Below are positions 50,050-59,850 of a DNA stretch of 64,000 nt, piece after piece; position 1 is the stretch's first letter, and each line of letters opens with the position of its first letter. Below the pieces are notes generated by a model that saw only the letters and a list, made by a program, of their open reading frames with translations, made no database searches and was not told where the DNA came from. A program made the position numbers and the translations under genes. The stretch comes from Ostreococcus mediterraneus (Eukaryota; Chlorophyta; Mamiellophyceae; Mamiellales; Bathycoccaceae): positions 172,167-236,166 of the forward strand of contig WMKK01000013.1 of NCBI GenBank assembly GCA_012295225.1, read 5' to 3'.

Positions 50050-50673
50050 CTATTCATCTCCCTCCGTCTTGTATGATACCGAAGCATCCACTGAGTGCAC
50101 CTTCGTGGAAAACGAACGCAACTTCATCTCTACACTATCACGCACGAACTTTGGATCGGATTCTTCCCATTCGCTCGGCGTGGCACTCTCCTTACCAGTG
50201 TATGCCAACAACTCAAACGCACACTCGCCCTCTAAAAGTGGCAAAAATGTCACCGACGCCGTGATTTGCCGAATGATTGCCTGGATCTCCCCCATAATTT
50301 CTTTCTCACTCTTATCCTTACCCTCACTTTCGGCCGTGATCTCAGCATCCGTTTGTACGTCAAATACCCAGCGCTCGACGGTTTCCTTGGTTTGAACATT
50401 CGTCAACACCAGCACCAGCTTTTGCAAATCCTTACTCATCAACCACGCATTAATTTGCTCAAGCACTTGCACCAAATACTCCTTCAACTTCTCCTCCGTG
50501 GTCACCATCAACCCTAGTCCGTATTTGTGCTTTCGTTCAAACTCCTCGGGCGGGTACACCCCGCGTTGGTACAAAATGTTATTCACCGCGTAGCCAAAAA
50601 ACTCAGTCACGAGCTCGGTAGATCCTTTCAGCGTGATCGCGTTCTTCGACGACTGCGCCATGCCCGTCGCCAT
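50050..50673 (-). CDS. MAD2: spindle checkpoint protein MAD2
   Basis: HORMA-domain protein that inhibits Cdc20-APC/C until chromosomes are attached. From ATG 50673 there are 207 residues (human 205); ATG 50661 is equally possible. The frame upstream to 50880 is not conserved. Family landmarks: AITLKGSTELVTEFFGYAVNNILYQRGVYPPEEF (given in parts: GSTELVTEFFGYAVN and ILYQRGVYPPEEF), the Tyr-Gly-Leu stretch KHKYGLGLMVT, ERWVFDVQTD, TASVTFLPLLEGECAFELLAYT and a C-terminal safety-belt with VRLRSFST-like sequence reading EMKLRSFSTKVHSVDASVSYK. It converges on Fd-GOGAT with 74 bp between stops. Confidence 0.95.
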   Translation of the reverse strand: MATGMAQSSKNAITLKGSTELVTEFFGYAVNNILYQRGVYPPEEFERKHKYGLGLMVTTEEKLKEYLVQVLEQINAWLMSKDLQKLVLVLTNVQTKETVERWVFDVQTDAEITAESEGKDKSEKEIMGEIQAIIRQITASVTFLPLLEGECAFELLAYTGKESATPSEWEESDPKFVRDSVEMKLRSFSTKVHSVDASVSYKTEGDE

Positions 50674-50913
50674 CGTCCTCGTCGTCCCTCGTCGTCGTCG
50701 CGCACTGTAGACACGCGCATCCTTCAACGCCGAGCCGTCTGTCATCGGTGGTTTGAAAAAAAAACCACCCCCCGTGCTCCATCGATCGCGAGTTGACATC
50801 GATCGATACCGCGATCGATCAATTTTGACTCGCCATCGATATCGATGCGCTTTCGAACGCATCGACCGCGCGGTCGTCACCGCTCGAGGTCATTCGACGT
50901 CGCGCCGCGCCGC

Positions 50914-52677
50914 ATGGCGTTCTCTCGATGCGCCGCCGCGCGCGCGTCGTCGTCGTCGTCGTCCGCGCGTCCTCGTCACGCGTGCGCCGCGCCGCTGCGT
51001 CCTGGCCGAGTGCCGCAGCGCGACACGCGGCGGTGGTTTAAAGTGCGCGGAACGCCCGATGCGCCGGTAAAACCAGGGGTTGGCGATGCTCCACGCGCGG
51101 CGTCGTGGGCGTGGTCGTCGCGGTTCGATGCGCTGGCGACGTTTGCGTTGGCAGGCGTCGGCGGTGGAGGCTTCGCGGGCGGAGGCGCGGGCGGAGGCGT
51201 CGTCGTCGCCGACGTGTGTTGCGGACACGCGTTGCTCGCGCTCGGTATGTGCGAGCGCGAGGAAGTAGAAAAAGTAATCGCTATTGATAGATCTGAACTC
51301 GAGCTCGTGGTGGCGAGGCAAAACGTGCGTCGAGGTGGAGAGGTGGTTGGCGAAGCCGCGGTGAGCGCGCGCGTGGCGTTGCGCGAAGGCGACGGGTTGG
51401 CGGCGATTGAGCCTAATGAACGCGTGGATATCGTCGTCATCGCTGGTGTGGGAGGAAATACGATGACTCGAATATTGACTGATGGTGGCTTAGCGCTCGA
51501 TGGCGTGCGACAAGGGGTGATGCGATTGGTTTTGAATCCACCAGCTAAGGACGCCGCGCAAATGCGTCGATGGTGCGCGGCGAATGGTTGGGAAATTACA
51601 AACGAAAGTTTGGTCGTGGAGAATGGTACGATGCACGTGATTTTGTGCGTGGATAGAAACAGTAGCGGCGCGTGTGAACTGAGCATGCGCGATGAAATTA
51701 TCGGCCCTCTGTTGTCGAAACAATCGTCTGATTTGGTCAAACTGTACATTAAGAAACGGCTTGAGTGGGTGCGCGAAGTTCGCCGCCAGGCATCTCAAAA
51801 TTTGCAGCGTTTGAAGCGTCAAGCAACGCCAGATGCGATGGCGATCGCCGAGGGTGAAATTACAGTAAAGCACTACGACGACATGGAGGAGGTGCTTTTG
51901 GATGCCATGGGAATAAGCATCGAGGATCAAAAGCGCCGCGTTGAAGAACAGTTTCAAGAATCCATGAAGCGCGGCTTCCAAGGCTTTGTTGAAGGTGACC
52001 GTGAACTCAGAGATGGTGAGCTTGTGTATAAAACAATCGACCCAGCTGAATCAGATGGTCGACTAGGATATTGCCGAGGGTTCTTAAGCGGCGAAGAGGC
52101 GGATTCGCTCTTGCGTTCGTTGCTAGAATCGCCCCCAGTCGAATGGGCGCAGCGAAGCATTGTTGTCTGGCAACCTGAAGAGAATGTCACGAAAGAAGTT
52201 ATTCAGCCACGCTTAGTGTCGTGGGCGGGAGATATTCCATACAAGTATTCTGGGCAGACTCTTGATCCCGTGCAAGTATCGCCAGTGTTAGCCACGCTCA
52301 TGGCACGCGTCGAAGAAAAATGTGGCGCCAGTTTCAATCACATATTGTTAAACCGCTACAGAGACGGAATGGATTCCATGGCGCTTCACGCTGACGATGA
52401 GCCCGAGCTCGGTCGTAACGCGATAATAGCAGCTATTAGTTTAGGTCATACCAGGAGATTTGACGTGCAGATAAAGAATAAGACAAAGTCAAAGACGTCA
52501 ATCTTTCTAGAAAATGGTAGTCTCATGGTGATGGATGGCGCGCTACAGCACACGCACTACCACGGAGTTCCAAAGAATCACGTGCCAGTCGAAGGGGAAA
52601 GAATCAACATAACATTTAGATTGCTTAAAGGTCCACCAGGGTGGAGGGAGGGTGACGACGACGACGACGACGAATAA
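50914..52677 (+). CDS. TrmK-like tRNA m1A methyltransferase fused to an AlkB-type demethylase
   Basis: A single uninterrupted frame of 587 residues carries two catalytic domains. Residues 1-55 are Arg/Ser/Ala-rich and fit an organelle targeting peptide (ATG 50845 is an upstream alternative). Residues about 95-270 match TrmK (DUF633, bacterial tRNA m1A22 methyltransferase): VADVCCGHALLALG near residue 98, VIAIDRSELELVVARQN, REGDGLAAI, VVIAGVGGNTMTRIL near 177, RLVLNPPAKD and a following charged coiled coil. Residues about 380-575 match ALKBH2/3-like Fe(II)/2OG dioxygenases: YKYSGQTLDPV, FNHILLNRYRDGMDSMALHADDE with His492 and Asp494, LGHTRRFDVQ, distal His550 in HYHGVPKN and RINITFR (Arg563, Arg569). 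All metal and 2OG ligands are present. TrmK writes m1A and AlkB proteins erase m1A/m3C. That the two halves act on the same RNA is inference. Confidence 0.85.
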   Translation: MAFSRCAAARASSSSSSARPRHACAAPLRPGRVPQRDTRRWFKVRGTPDAPVKPGVGDAPRAASWAWSSRFDALATFALAGVGGGGFAGGGAGGGVVVADVCCGHALLALGMCEREEVEKVIAIDRSELELVVARQNVRRGGEVVGEAAVSARVALREGDGLAAIEPNERVDIVVIAGVGGNTMTRILTDGGLALDGVRQGVMRLVLNPPAKDAAQMRRWCAANGWEITNESLVVENGTMHVILCVDRNSSGACELSMRDEIIGPLLSKQSSDLVKLYIKKRLEWVREVRRQASQNLQRLKRQATPDAMAIAEGEITVKHYDDMEEVLLDAMGISIEDQKRRVEEQFQESMKRGFQGFVEGDRELRDGELVYKTIDPAESDGRLGYCRGFLSGEEADSLLRSLLESPPVEWAQRSIVVWQPEENVTKEVIQPRLVSWAGDIPYKYSGQTLDPVQVSPVLATLMARVEEKCGASFNHILLNRYRDGMDSMALHADDEPELGRNAIIAAISLGHTRRFDVQIKNKTKSKTSIFLENGSLMVMDGALQHTHYHGVPKNHVPVEGERINITFRLLKGPPGWREGDDDDDDE

Positions 52678-52756
52678 GCGCTCGCGCGTATTTTTCATCT
52701 TGAAATACCGGTACAACTTTTCTTTGTTTTACAACAAGTTATCTCTGTGTTTGTAT

Positions 52757-53723
52757 TCAGAATACATCATGATTCCTCGATGGTAGCGGCGACTGATCCA
52801 TGGCTAAGCGTAAGTTAACACTCAGCGAGTAATTTTGCCGCTGCTCCGCCTGAAGTTGTTCGCTGTAGTGTGCGCACAACCCCTCGAGCTCGCGCACGCG
52901 CGCTTGGAGCGGCGCGAGCTCTTGCATGCGAGAATTTTGGATCGCCACCGCACGCTTCAATAGAGCGTTCTCTCGCTTCATCTTCATCACTTTACTATAA
53001 TCATTAATTTCGGCGCATCGATGGCGAACGGCGCCTTCGAATGCTTGCAATACGCGCGACGCGCGATTTTGCGCGTCTGACACGTCTTTTGAAGCCGCCA
53101 TTTCATTCACCACACCATTCACCCACTCCGCCGTGAGCACTGGAGCAGCGCTCGTCGCCATTCTGTTTCCTTCTGCCGCTGCCTCGCGCTCCGATCGCGC
53201 CTTTGACGTTAAATCACCCACATCCCCACCCGCCGAGTGCGCCTCTGAAATCGCCGGTTCGCTAAAGTCCCCCACCGAGCACGCCGTGGTTTGTTCAACC
53301 ATCTTCACGCTCGCCAACTTTGCAATGGCGTCATCAATATCCGCGCAATTATCCAACGTTTCTCGCACTAAAGGTTCCATCTCCGGCGGAAGTAAATCAA
53401 TAAACCGCGCAATCTCATTCGCCTGTCTATCGCTCAACTCGAATCCTCGAAAATCAATCAAGCGCCGCGCGAATCGATCCCCAGCGCACTTGCGTTTATA
53501 CAGCGTCGAACACCCGCTACGTTCGCGCTCGCTGACATCATCCGCATCACTCGCATGCGCATCCACCCCGTAGCTCGTCGTCGTCGTCGTCGTCGCCGCC
53601 GTGACCGCCGTCCCGTGCGCGCCACCCGCGCCGCTCGTCGTCGCACCACCCGCGCCGCTCGTCGTCGTCGCGTCCCGTTCGCCGTGTCGTCGCTTACGCG
53701 ACGCCCCGTCCCCAGTGTTCGCA

Positions 53724-53771
<48 letters not shown>

Positions 53772-53806
53772 GTCACCATCCCGCGCGTCGACGCCGCGGT
53801 CGCCAT
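52757..53806 (-). CDS. CUE-domain coiled-coil protein of a plant family
   Basis: From ATG 53806 there are 349 residues; ATG 53899 is an upstream alternative. The first 80 residues are Thr/Gly-rich, with poly-Thr from CGT triplets and a duplicated TTSGAGGA unit. A CUE-like ubiquitin-binding helix bundle lies near residues 150-190: RFIDLLPPEMEPLVRETLDNCADIDDAIAKL (parts: LLPPEMEPLVRETLDNC and DIDDAIAKL). Then come TAEWVNGVVNEMAAS, SRVLQAFEGAVRHR and a long coiled coil with ENALLKRAVAIQNSRMQEL and LEGLCAHYSEQL. This order is that of an uncharacterised plant CUE family that I remember from Arabidopsis. A role in ubiquitin signalling is inference. Confidence 0.72.
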
Positions 53807-54130
53807 CGTTCGCGCCGACGACTGCGACGACTGACGACGACTGACGGCGTGCCCAGGCAGATGTGCGAACGAGGGGGTACACACACATGCCATCACCAAT
53901 CACCAATCACAGCCCAAACCGACACACGAGGGTACACACACACGTCCCCACGACGCCCGTGCGCGTGCGCCTCGATCGACGCGCACGCCCATCGCATCGA
54001 TCTATAGCATCGATCAATCGCGGTATCGATCGATCATCGATGATCGATGGACGATGACGTGGACGCGGTCGATTCGCACACCGCGTCGAGGTCGCCCGCG
54101 CGACGTCACTGCGACGACGCGCGAGACAGC
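53807..54130. other. divergent intergenic region with ATCGAT clusters
   Basis: These 324 bp lie between the CUE gene and the bL31c gene. GGGTACACACACA occurs twice (about 53874-53887 and 53930-53943) as part of a near-duplicate of roughly 55 bp. A dense cluster of ATCGAT/GATCGATC units covers about 53994-54052. The two core promoters must be here. Confidence 0.55.
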
Positions 54131-54141
54131 ATGATGACGAT

Positions 54142-54173
<32 letters not shown>

Positions 54174-54953
54174 CGAGTGCGGTCGTGCGCGTGAGCGCGA
54201 GCAAGGTGCGTGTGATGTGCGATTCGCGCGTGCGCGTCGCGCGCGGTGGGGCGTGGATGGGGCGCGAGATGCGTCGATTCCGGCGCCGGGGCTTAGGGTC
54301 AGCGATGGGGCGACGACGGGGGTTGCGACGACGATGCGGTCGTGGATGTACGCCGCGGGCGTCTCGCGATGGCGGGTGGTGTGGATGATTTTAGTGCGCT
54401 CGCGTGCGCGTGCGCGCGGGGGTGGTGTCGGCGTCGCGCGGCGTGCGAGAGGCGGGCGCGTGGCGCGGTGAGGGTTTGCGCCGATAAGGGTGCCGCGTCG
54501 TCGTCGACGCGTCCAGAGAGGGGGTCGTGCGTGCGATCGGATGGGGCGATGGCGATGAAGAGATGGCGATGAGGACGAGGTCTATGGGTGGATGATGGTT
54601 GTGGGTGATTGATCGCGATGACTGACGAGGGTGTTTGTTTATATTTTACGTGTGACGTACAGGCTCGCCAAGCGGTGACGATGCGCGCGCAAGCGGACAA
54701 GCAGCCGCAATGGTTTGAAGAGGCGAAGGTGTTCTGCAACGGTGAGGAAGTGATGACCGTGGGTGGTACTCAAGCTGAGTACGTTGTGGATATCTGGAGT
54801 GGCAACCACCCGTTCTTCCAAGGTCGCTCCTCGGCGATTATGACCGACGCTGGCCAAGTGTCCCGCTTCTCCAGCCGCTTTGGCGACTTAGGTGCAATGT
54901 CTGAGGTTGAGACCATGGAGTCTCCGTCGAAGAAGGGTGAAGAGAAGAAATAA
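54131..54953 (+). CDS. RPL31: plastid ribosomal protein bL31 (bL31c), two exons
   Basis: Exon 1 (54131-54205) and exon 2 (54663-54953) are joined in phase 0 across a 457-bp intron (AAG then GTGCGT...GTACAG), giving 121 residues. Exon 1 encodes Met followed by poly-Thr from (ACG)n and an Arg/Ser/Ala/Val stretch, a plausible transit peptide. Exon 2 encodes the mature protein: FEEAKVFCNGEEVMTVGGTQAEYVVDIWSGNHPFFQG, given in parts as AKVFCNGEEVMTVGGTQAEY and VVDIWSGNHPFFQG, close to Arabidopsis RPL31. The four-Cys zinc ribbon of some bacterial L31 proteins is absent; only one Cys remains, as in plastid forms. A second in-frame ATG lies at 54134. Confidence 0.85.
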
Positions 54954-55151
54954 TTCATGGAACAACCTTCACGCACCTTTTAGCTCGCGATTGATTATTT
55001 TAATGACGATAGAGATTCAAAAACAATTAAAAAGCCGCGTCGCGCCACTTGTTCACTTCGTTCTAAATTTGATATTGACAATGTGTTATTCTTAGCGTTT
55101 TAAAGTGAGCGTGAGCGTTCAAGCGCAACTTCATACATGCGTAATAACCAA

Positions 55152-56819
55152 TTAAGCGTTGACAGACATCGCGGCCATGGCCTCGGTGTTGTTGTCCATC
55201 TCGGGCTTCATCGCCGGGAAGAGAAGAACTTCCTTGATGTTGTTCTTGTCCGCAAGAAGCATCGTGAGGCGGTCGACACCCAAGCCCCAGCCCCCGGTTG
55301 GTGGTAAACCATACTCCAAAGATTGCACGAAAGTTTCGTCAATCAACATAGCTTCGTCGTCACCGCTAGATTTCGCCTTGGCTTGTTCGTCAAAGCGGTC
55401 GCGCTGGTCGATGGGATCGTTCAACTCGGTGTACGCGTTGCACAACTCCTTGGTGTTCACGAAGAGCTCGAAGCGCTCAGTCAAACCCGGGTGAGTGCGG
55501 TGATACTTGGCCAACGGAGACATGATTTGCGGGTGATCGCAAATGAAGCCCGGGTTGATGAGTTGAGACTCTAAGTACTCCCCAACGAGTTCATCCAACA
55601 TACGCGCCGTGGTGTACGGCGGGGTCATTTCGATTTCCTTCTCCTTGATCAAATTCTTAAGGAAGTCTTCCACTTCTTGGGTAGCAAAGTCGTAAGACGG
55701 GAACTTGATGTTCAGCGCTTCTTCAAGGCCAGAAACCATGGAGATACGGCGGAACGGAGGCGTAAAGTCAATTTCAATCGGCGGCTCATCCGCGCCATGA
55801 GCGTGATATTGAATCTTGTACGATCCCTTGATGGCGTAAACCATGCTAGAAATCATGTCTTCCGTCATATCCATCAAGTCATTGTAATCCGCATACGCTT
55901 GATAGAATTCGCACGTGGTGAATTCCGGGTTGTGCGTCATGTCGATGCCCTCATTACGGAACTGGCGACCGATTTCATACACGCGTTCAATACCACCGAC
56001 GACAAGCTCCTTGAGATAAAGTTCAGGCGCAATACGCATGAAAAGTGTCATGTTCAAGTCATTGTGGTGCGTGATGAACGGACGAGCGGTAGCACCGCCC
56101 GCAATCATGTTCATCATCGGTGTTTCAACCTCGAGGAAATCGCGGTCATCCAAATACTTGCGCACGTAGCGAATAATGTTGGAGCGGATGTAGAACGTAT
56201 CGCGCACCTCGTTGTTCATGATCAAATCGAGGAAACGCATACGGAAACGCGTTTCAACATCCTTCAATCCAGAAAAACCCGGAAGCATGTGCAAGCACGG
56301 AGTCAAGATTTGCATACTCGTCGGGAAAATGGAAAGTTCACCGCGCTTGGTCTTACCCGGCATACCCTTCAAGCCAACGATATCACCGCGACGCGTCGCG
56401 GTATGAATCTTAGCGAAATCGTAATCCGTGGCGCTACCTTCGTCCGCCATGATTTGAATCTTCTTACCATCGGCAACGAGATCGTAAAAGTACAACTTTT
56501 TCCCGCTGGCGCGCTTGGACATAATCCGTCCGGCGATGGATACCGACACGCCCTCGGCATTCGTCGCATCCGCCAACGTCGAGTACTTTTCAATAAACTC
56601 AGTAATTCTCGTATCCACATGATACTTATGCGGGTACACCGCCACGCCCTTCGCCTTTTCCGCGTTCACCTTGTTGATTCGGTTTTGCGTGTACTGCGTC
56701 GGGTCCAAATCAGCCTCCTCATCCTCTTCTGACTTTTCTTTCACCGGGGCATTCGCCGCCTGTTCCGCCTTGGCTGCGTCCTTGGCTGCTTTCTTCTCTT
56801 CTGTTTGTTTCATTTTCAA
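55152..56819 (-). CDS. KARS: lysyl-tRNA synthetase, class II
   Basis: Charges tRNA-Lys. The 555-residue protein has an N-terminal Lys/Ala/Glu-rich helix (about residues 1-35) typical of eukaryotic cytosolic LysRS, then the OB-fold anticodon domain ([22 protein letters not shown]). The class II catalytic core has motif 1 in [21 protein letters not shown], motif 2 in [31 protein letters not shown] (parts: [29 protein letters not shown]) and motif 3 in [18 protein letters not shown]. The end LLFPAMKPE matches the family. Two ATGs (56819, 56813) are adjacent. No clear organelle peptide is seen, so a cytosolic enzyme is likely; dual targeting by alternative starts cannot be excluded. Confidence 0.95.
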   Translation of the reverse strand: MKMKQTEEKKAAKDAAKAEQAANAPVKEKSEEDEEADLDPTQYTQNRINKVNAEKAKGVAVYPHKYHVDTRITEFIEKYSTLADATNAEGVSVSIAGRIMSKRASGKKLYFYDLVADGKKIQIMADEGSATDYDFAKIHTATRRGDIVGLKGMPGKTKRGELSIFPTSMQILTPCLHMLPGFSGLKDVETRFRMRFLDLIMNNEVRDTFYIRSNIIRYVRKYLDDRDFLEVETPMMNMIAGGATARPFITHHNDLNMTLFMRIAPELYLKELVVGGIERVYEIGRQFRNEGIDMTHNPEFTTCEFYQAYADYNDLMDMTEDMISSMVYAIKGSYKIQYHAHGADEPPIEIDFTPPFRRISMVSGLEEALNIKFPSYDFATQEVEDFLKNLIKEKEIEMTPPYTTARMLDELVGEYLESQLINPGFICDHPQIMSPLAKYHRTHPGLTERFELFVNTKELCNAYTELNDPIDQRDRFDEQAKAKSSGDDEAMLIDETFVQSLEYGLPPTGGWGLGVDRLTMLLADKNNIKEVLLFPAMKPEMDNNTEAMAAMSVNA

Positions 56820-57263
56820 TCGTTTCTTATATTCCCTATTCTCGTCGCGTGCACCGAGCGTGTTTCGTCAGTCCGTCGTGCGCGTCCCAGCGAGTGTTTA
56901 AAACGCGTTCTCGGTCATCCATCGGTCGATGGCATCGGTCGTCGGTCGTCGGTCGTCGGTCGATGCACGTACGATTTACTCATGGGTTCACCAGGGAACT
57001 CAGGGAACTCCTTCAACGCCGCCGGGGCATCGGCTTCGGTCGCCATCGTCGTCGATTTAACGCGCGCGCGATTGACGGCGGCGGGTAAGCACACGTGGGG
57101 TTTTTGGATGGATTTTTGTGGATGCGCGCTCGAACTCGAGCTCGGTTATTTACAATGTTGAGAATGATTTTATCACGACGTGCGCGTCGTCGTCGACGTC
57201 GATGGAGTATGTTGATGTCGACAACGACGTCGTCCACGACGCGGTTGCGATGGAAAACCAAAA
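56820..57263. other. intergenic region, one small frame of doubtful status
   Basis: These 444 bp lie between two minus-strand genes. A GTCGGTC repeat occupies about 56930-56963. A plus-strand frame from ATG 56982 reads MGSPGNSGNSFNAAGASASV and ends at 57161 after 59 codons, with a possible GTAAGC donor inside. It could be the first exon of a tiny gene, but no acceptor or partner exon is evident. AT-rich sequence near 57145-57170 may include the 3' end of the phosphofructokinase gene. Confidence 0.4.
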
Positions 57264-58985
57264 TTAATGAAAGTCGGGTTGACCCGTGGCGGAGAGCGCG
57301 CGGTGGTACATGCGACCCTCGGGGTCGACTAAACGCTCGCGTTCTATCATGCGAGGTATGGGGAGAAATGCGGTGTGCGCACTGACAGAACCAACAGATA
57401 TACCGGTAAATCCAGCAAAAGCGCCGTGGGCGGCGTTTTGCCCGAGAACGGTGCACATGATTGAATCGTGAGCGTTCGCTACGCACCCACGCACCATGTA
57501 CGTGGGATCAATGTACTTGACGTCGCATTTGATTTCCGATTTGAGCTGTTTGCAAAACCATTGACCGATATCGCCGAGCTTTGGGTTGCCTCCGGCATCG
57601 GTACCTTCGATGGCGACGTACTCTTGCCCGGCGCCTTCGGCGAGGACAATCACGGCGTGGCCTTGGGTATCCAACAGGTCGCGCACGTACTCGATGACGC
57701 CATTCTGTCCGTGCACCGTAAACGGGACTTCGGGAATCAGACAACAATCCACCTGTCCGTTTGCTAGCGTGGCGAACATTGCGATAAATCCGCTCTGTCG
57801 TCCCATGAGTTTGACCACACCCACACCGCGATACGCACTTTGTGCCTCGATGGCGGCGGCTTGAATAGCCTTTTGCGCCTCCTCCACGGCAGTGTCAAAC
57901 CCAAACGTCTTGTCCAAAAGGAGAATGTCGTTATCAATAGTTTTTGGCACCCCGACTACAGACACCTTCACTCCTCGTTTCGCACACTCTTGAGAAATTG
58001 CGTTCGCCCCAGCGTGCGATCCGTTGCCGCCAATCACAAACACCATGTTTATACCTCGTGCGATGACGGATTCAACAATTTTCTCTACGTCGCCGCCGCC
58101 GCGCCCGGATCCTAAAATCGACCCTCCGATGTGGTGAATGTTCTGTACAACCTTACGATTTAATACCATGGGTTCAGACTTGGGATCAAAGAATCCCTTA
58201 AACCCGTACCTAATGCCGCTAATCTTCTTCACTCCGTAACCCGACTCGAGGGTGTTTACGATGGAGCGAATGACGTCGTTGATTCCCGGGCACAATCCTC
58301 CACACGTCACGATCGCTGCGTGCACTTCTGACGGCTCAAAATAAATTTCACTTCTAGGACCCGCACGCATGACCCATTCAGGCATATAATCGCACCCGCT
58401 CTCGTCGAATATATCGTCTTGAATCGAACACGTTGCGTTTGGGTCCGCCGCGCTTCCAAAAGCCACCGAGTTCAACAAAATTCGGTCATTGTTCGAAACA
58501 AACGTACGATTATACGTCAACGACGTGCGAGGACCAACCGTCAATGGACAACTCGACTTTGTGCAGAACGGACTCGGGATCGCCTTGAGTGGTTTCTCGC
58601 CTCTATACACGTCGCGCAAGTGCGTAATCTTCAAATCATTCGCACCACCCACGCGCCACGTATAAAACGCATCGTCCTCCTCCTTCTCGTCGTCTTCATC
58701 GCCATCGACGCGCGCACTGGATCTCCCATCCGCCGTCACCGCGCATCGCGTGTGCGTTCGCGGTGCGCTCGTCGATAGCCTCGTCGTCGAGCGCGTCAAC
58801 AACCTTGCGCCATCGATCGCACTTTGCGCGCGCTCCGCACCGGCGCGTCGCGTTGCCACCGCCCGCGCTCGCCCGCGCACGCCCGCGCACACCGTGACGC
58901 TCGCCATCGCCATCGCCATCGTCGTCGCCGTCGTGTCCAAACCGCGCCCGTTCGTTCGGACGCGCGCGGCAAAGTGTGGCGCCAA
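57264..58985 (-). CDS. PFK: plant-type phosphofructokinase
   Basis: Phosphorylates fructose 6-phosphate. Up to 573 residues; ATG 58919 is an alternative. An Arg/Ala/Thr-rich N-terminus of about 60-75 residues suggests plastid targeting. The enzyme shows VTCGGLCPGINDVIRSIVN, GSILGSGRGGGDVEKIVE, VFVIGGNGSHAGANAI, VSVVGVPKTIDNDILLLDKTFGFDTAVEEAQ (parts: VVGVPKTIDNDILLLDKTFG, FDTAVEEAQ), VKLMGRQSGFIAMFA, VDCCLIPEVPF and IVLAEGAGQEYV. The Gly-x-Gly form of the nucleotide loop (GGNGS rather than GGDDS) supports ATP use over pyrophosphate, as in plant ATP-PFKs. The C-terminus GCVANAHDSIMCTVLGQNAAHGAFAG is complete. Confidence 0.92.
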   Translation of the reverse strand: MAPHFAARVRTNGRGLDTTATTMAMAMASVTVCAGVRGRARAVATRRAGAERAQSAIDGARLLTRSTTRLSTSAPRTHTRCAVTADGRSSARVDGDEDDEKEEDDAFYTWRVGGANDLKITHLRDVYRGEKPLKAIPSPFCTKSSCPLTVGPRTSLTYNRTFVSNNDRILLNSVAFGSAADPNATCSIQDDIFDESGCDYMPEWVMRAGPRSEIYFEPSEVHAAIVTCGGLCPGINDVIRSIVNTLESGYGVKKISGIRYGFKGFFDPKSEPMVLNRKVVQNIHHIGGSILGSGRGGGDVEKIVESVIARGINMVFVIGGNGSHAGANAISQECAKRGVKVSVVGVPKTIDNDILLLDKTFGFDTAVEEAQKAIQAAAIEAQSAYRGVGVVKLMGRQSGFIAMFATLANGQVDCCLIPEVPFTVHGQNGVIEYVRDLLDTQGHAVIVLAEGAGQEYVAIEGTDAGGNPKLGDIGQWFCKQLKSEIKCDVKYIDPTYMVRGCVANAHDSIMCTVLGQNAAHGAFAGFTGISVGSVSAHTAFLPIPRMIERERLVDPEGRMYHRALSATGQPDFH

Positions 58986-59041
58986 GGGTGCGAAAGTGGT
59001 TACGAATATTCAACACGTCACCGCACTTTTTCGCGCGCGCC

Positions 59042-59306
59042 ATGGCGACGCACGCGCGAGCGCGCCTGGCGATGCCCCGTGCGATGTATCGCGCGCGTGG
59101 ACACGCGCGAATGACGATCGCGCGCGCGTCGTCGACGTTGAAGTCGTCGGAGGTCATCACCAGAGAGGAGTTGGAGCTCGCGGCGAACGCGCGCGGGCTC
59201 ACGCTTGAAACGGCGTTTACTGGACCGGTGTTTAAGATGATTGCGCGACGATTGGATGATGATGGTGATGTGCGTCGTATGAGTGCGGGTGGAGCGTCGT
59301 CGTCGT

Positions 59307-59338
<32 letters not shown>

Positions 59339-59782
59339 GTGTTGAAGTCGAATGATGCCGACGAGGATGTGAACATTGTAGCCACGCACGAAGGGTTCGT
59401 GGCGCCGCCGCCGTTTGGGATTCTGCACATGGATTCAATGCGAGTGTATAATTCACGCATTAATGCGAGTGAGAAGGTGACAATGCGGAGTACGTTTGGG
59501 ATTGCGATATTACTCGGGACGATGTCGTTGCTCACCGCGCACGAGGCTGGGTGTAAAAAGTGCGAGTTGTTAGCCATCGATGATGGGAACGAGTACGCGG
59601 CAAAATTAGTGCGATATTACAGCCGACTTGGATTTGAAGTCGTGCGCGTGGTGGGTGAGAATGGCTTGAGAGATATGCCTGATTTATTGGTGTGGGGAGG
59701 CGTCGGAACGCGCATGGATGGTGACGTGGATACGCTTCTCAAGAAGTGGGGCGGCGTCATTAGAAAATCGCTCGCGAAGTAA
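59042..59782 (+). CDS. GNAT-like plant protein, probably organellar, function unknown
   Basis: From ATG 59042 there are 246 residues. The N-terminus is Arg/Ala-rich and fits a targeting peptide. A poly-Ser/poly-Ala tract (from GTC and GCG triplets, about residues 84-100) separates it from a conserved C-terminal half: VTMRSTFGIAILLGTMSLLTAHEAGCKKCELLAIDDG, given in parts as FGIAILLGTMSLLTAHEAG and CKKCELLAIDDG, then LVRYYSRLGFEVVRVVG, MPDLLVWGGVGTRMDGDVD. The YYxRLGFE pattern after an LLAI strand is what N-acetyltransferase folds show, and similar proteins occur in land plants. An acetyl-CoA pyrophosphate loop is not evident, so enzymatic activity is uncertain. The start lies 56 bp from that of PFK on the opposite strand. 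Confidence 0.65.
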
Positions 59783-59850
59783 AGTAGCATAGCATACAGC
59801 ACAGATTTCTTCATTATCACCTAAAATACGTTCTAGATCTATCTATCTCT

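Noticed and set aside
55677-56732. 351-codon plus-strand frame opposite LysRS
   Set aside because: Antisense shadow of a conserved enzyme; His/Arg/Val-rich translation without homology.
59018-59428. Arg/His-rich minus-strand frame opposite the GNAT-like gene
   Set aside because: Its unusual composition comes from the CGT-triplet tract read in reverse; no conserved element.
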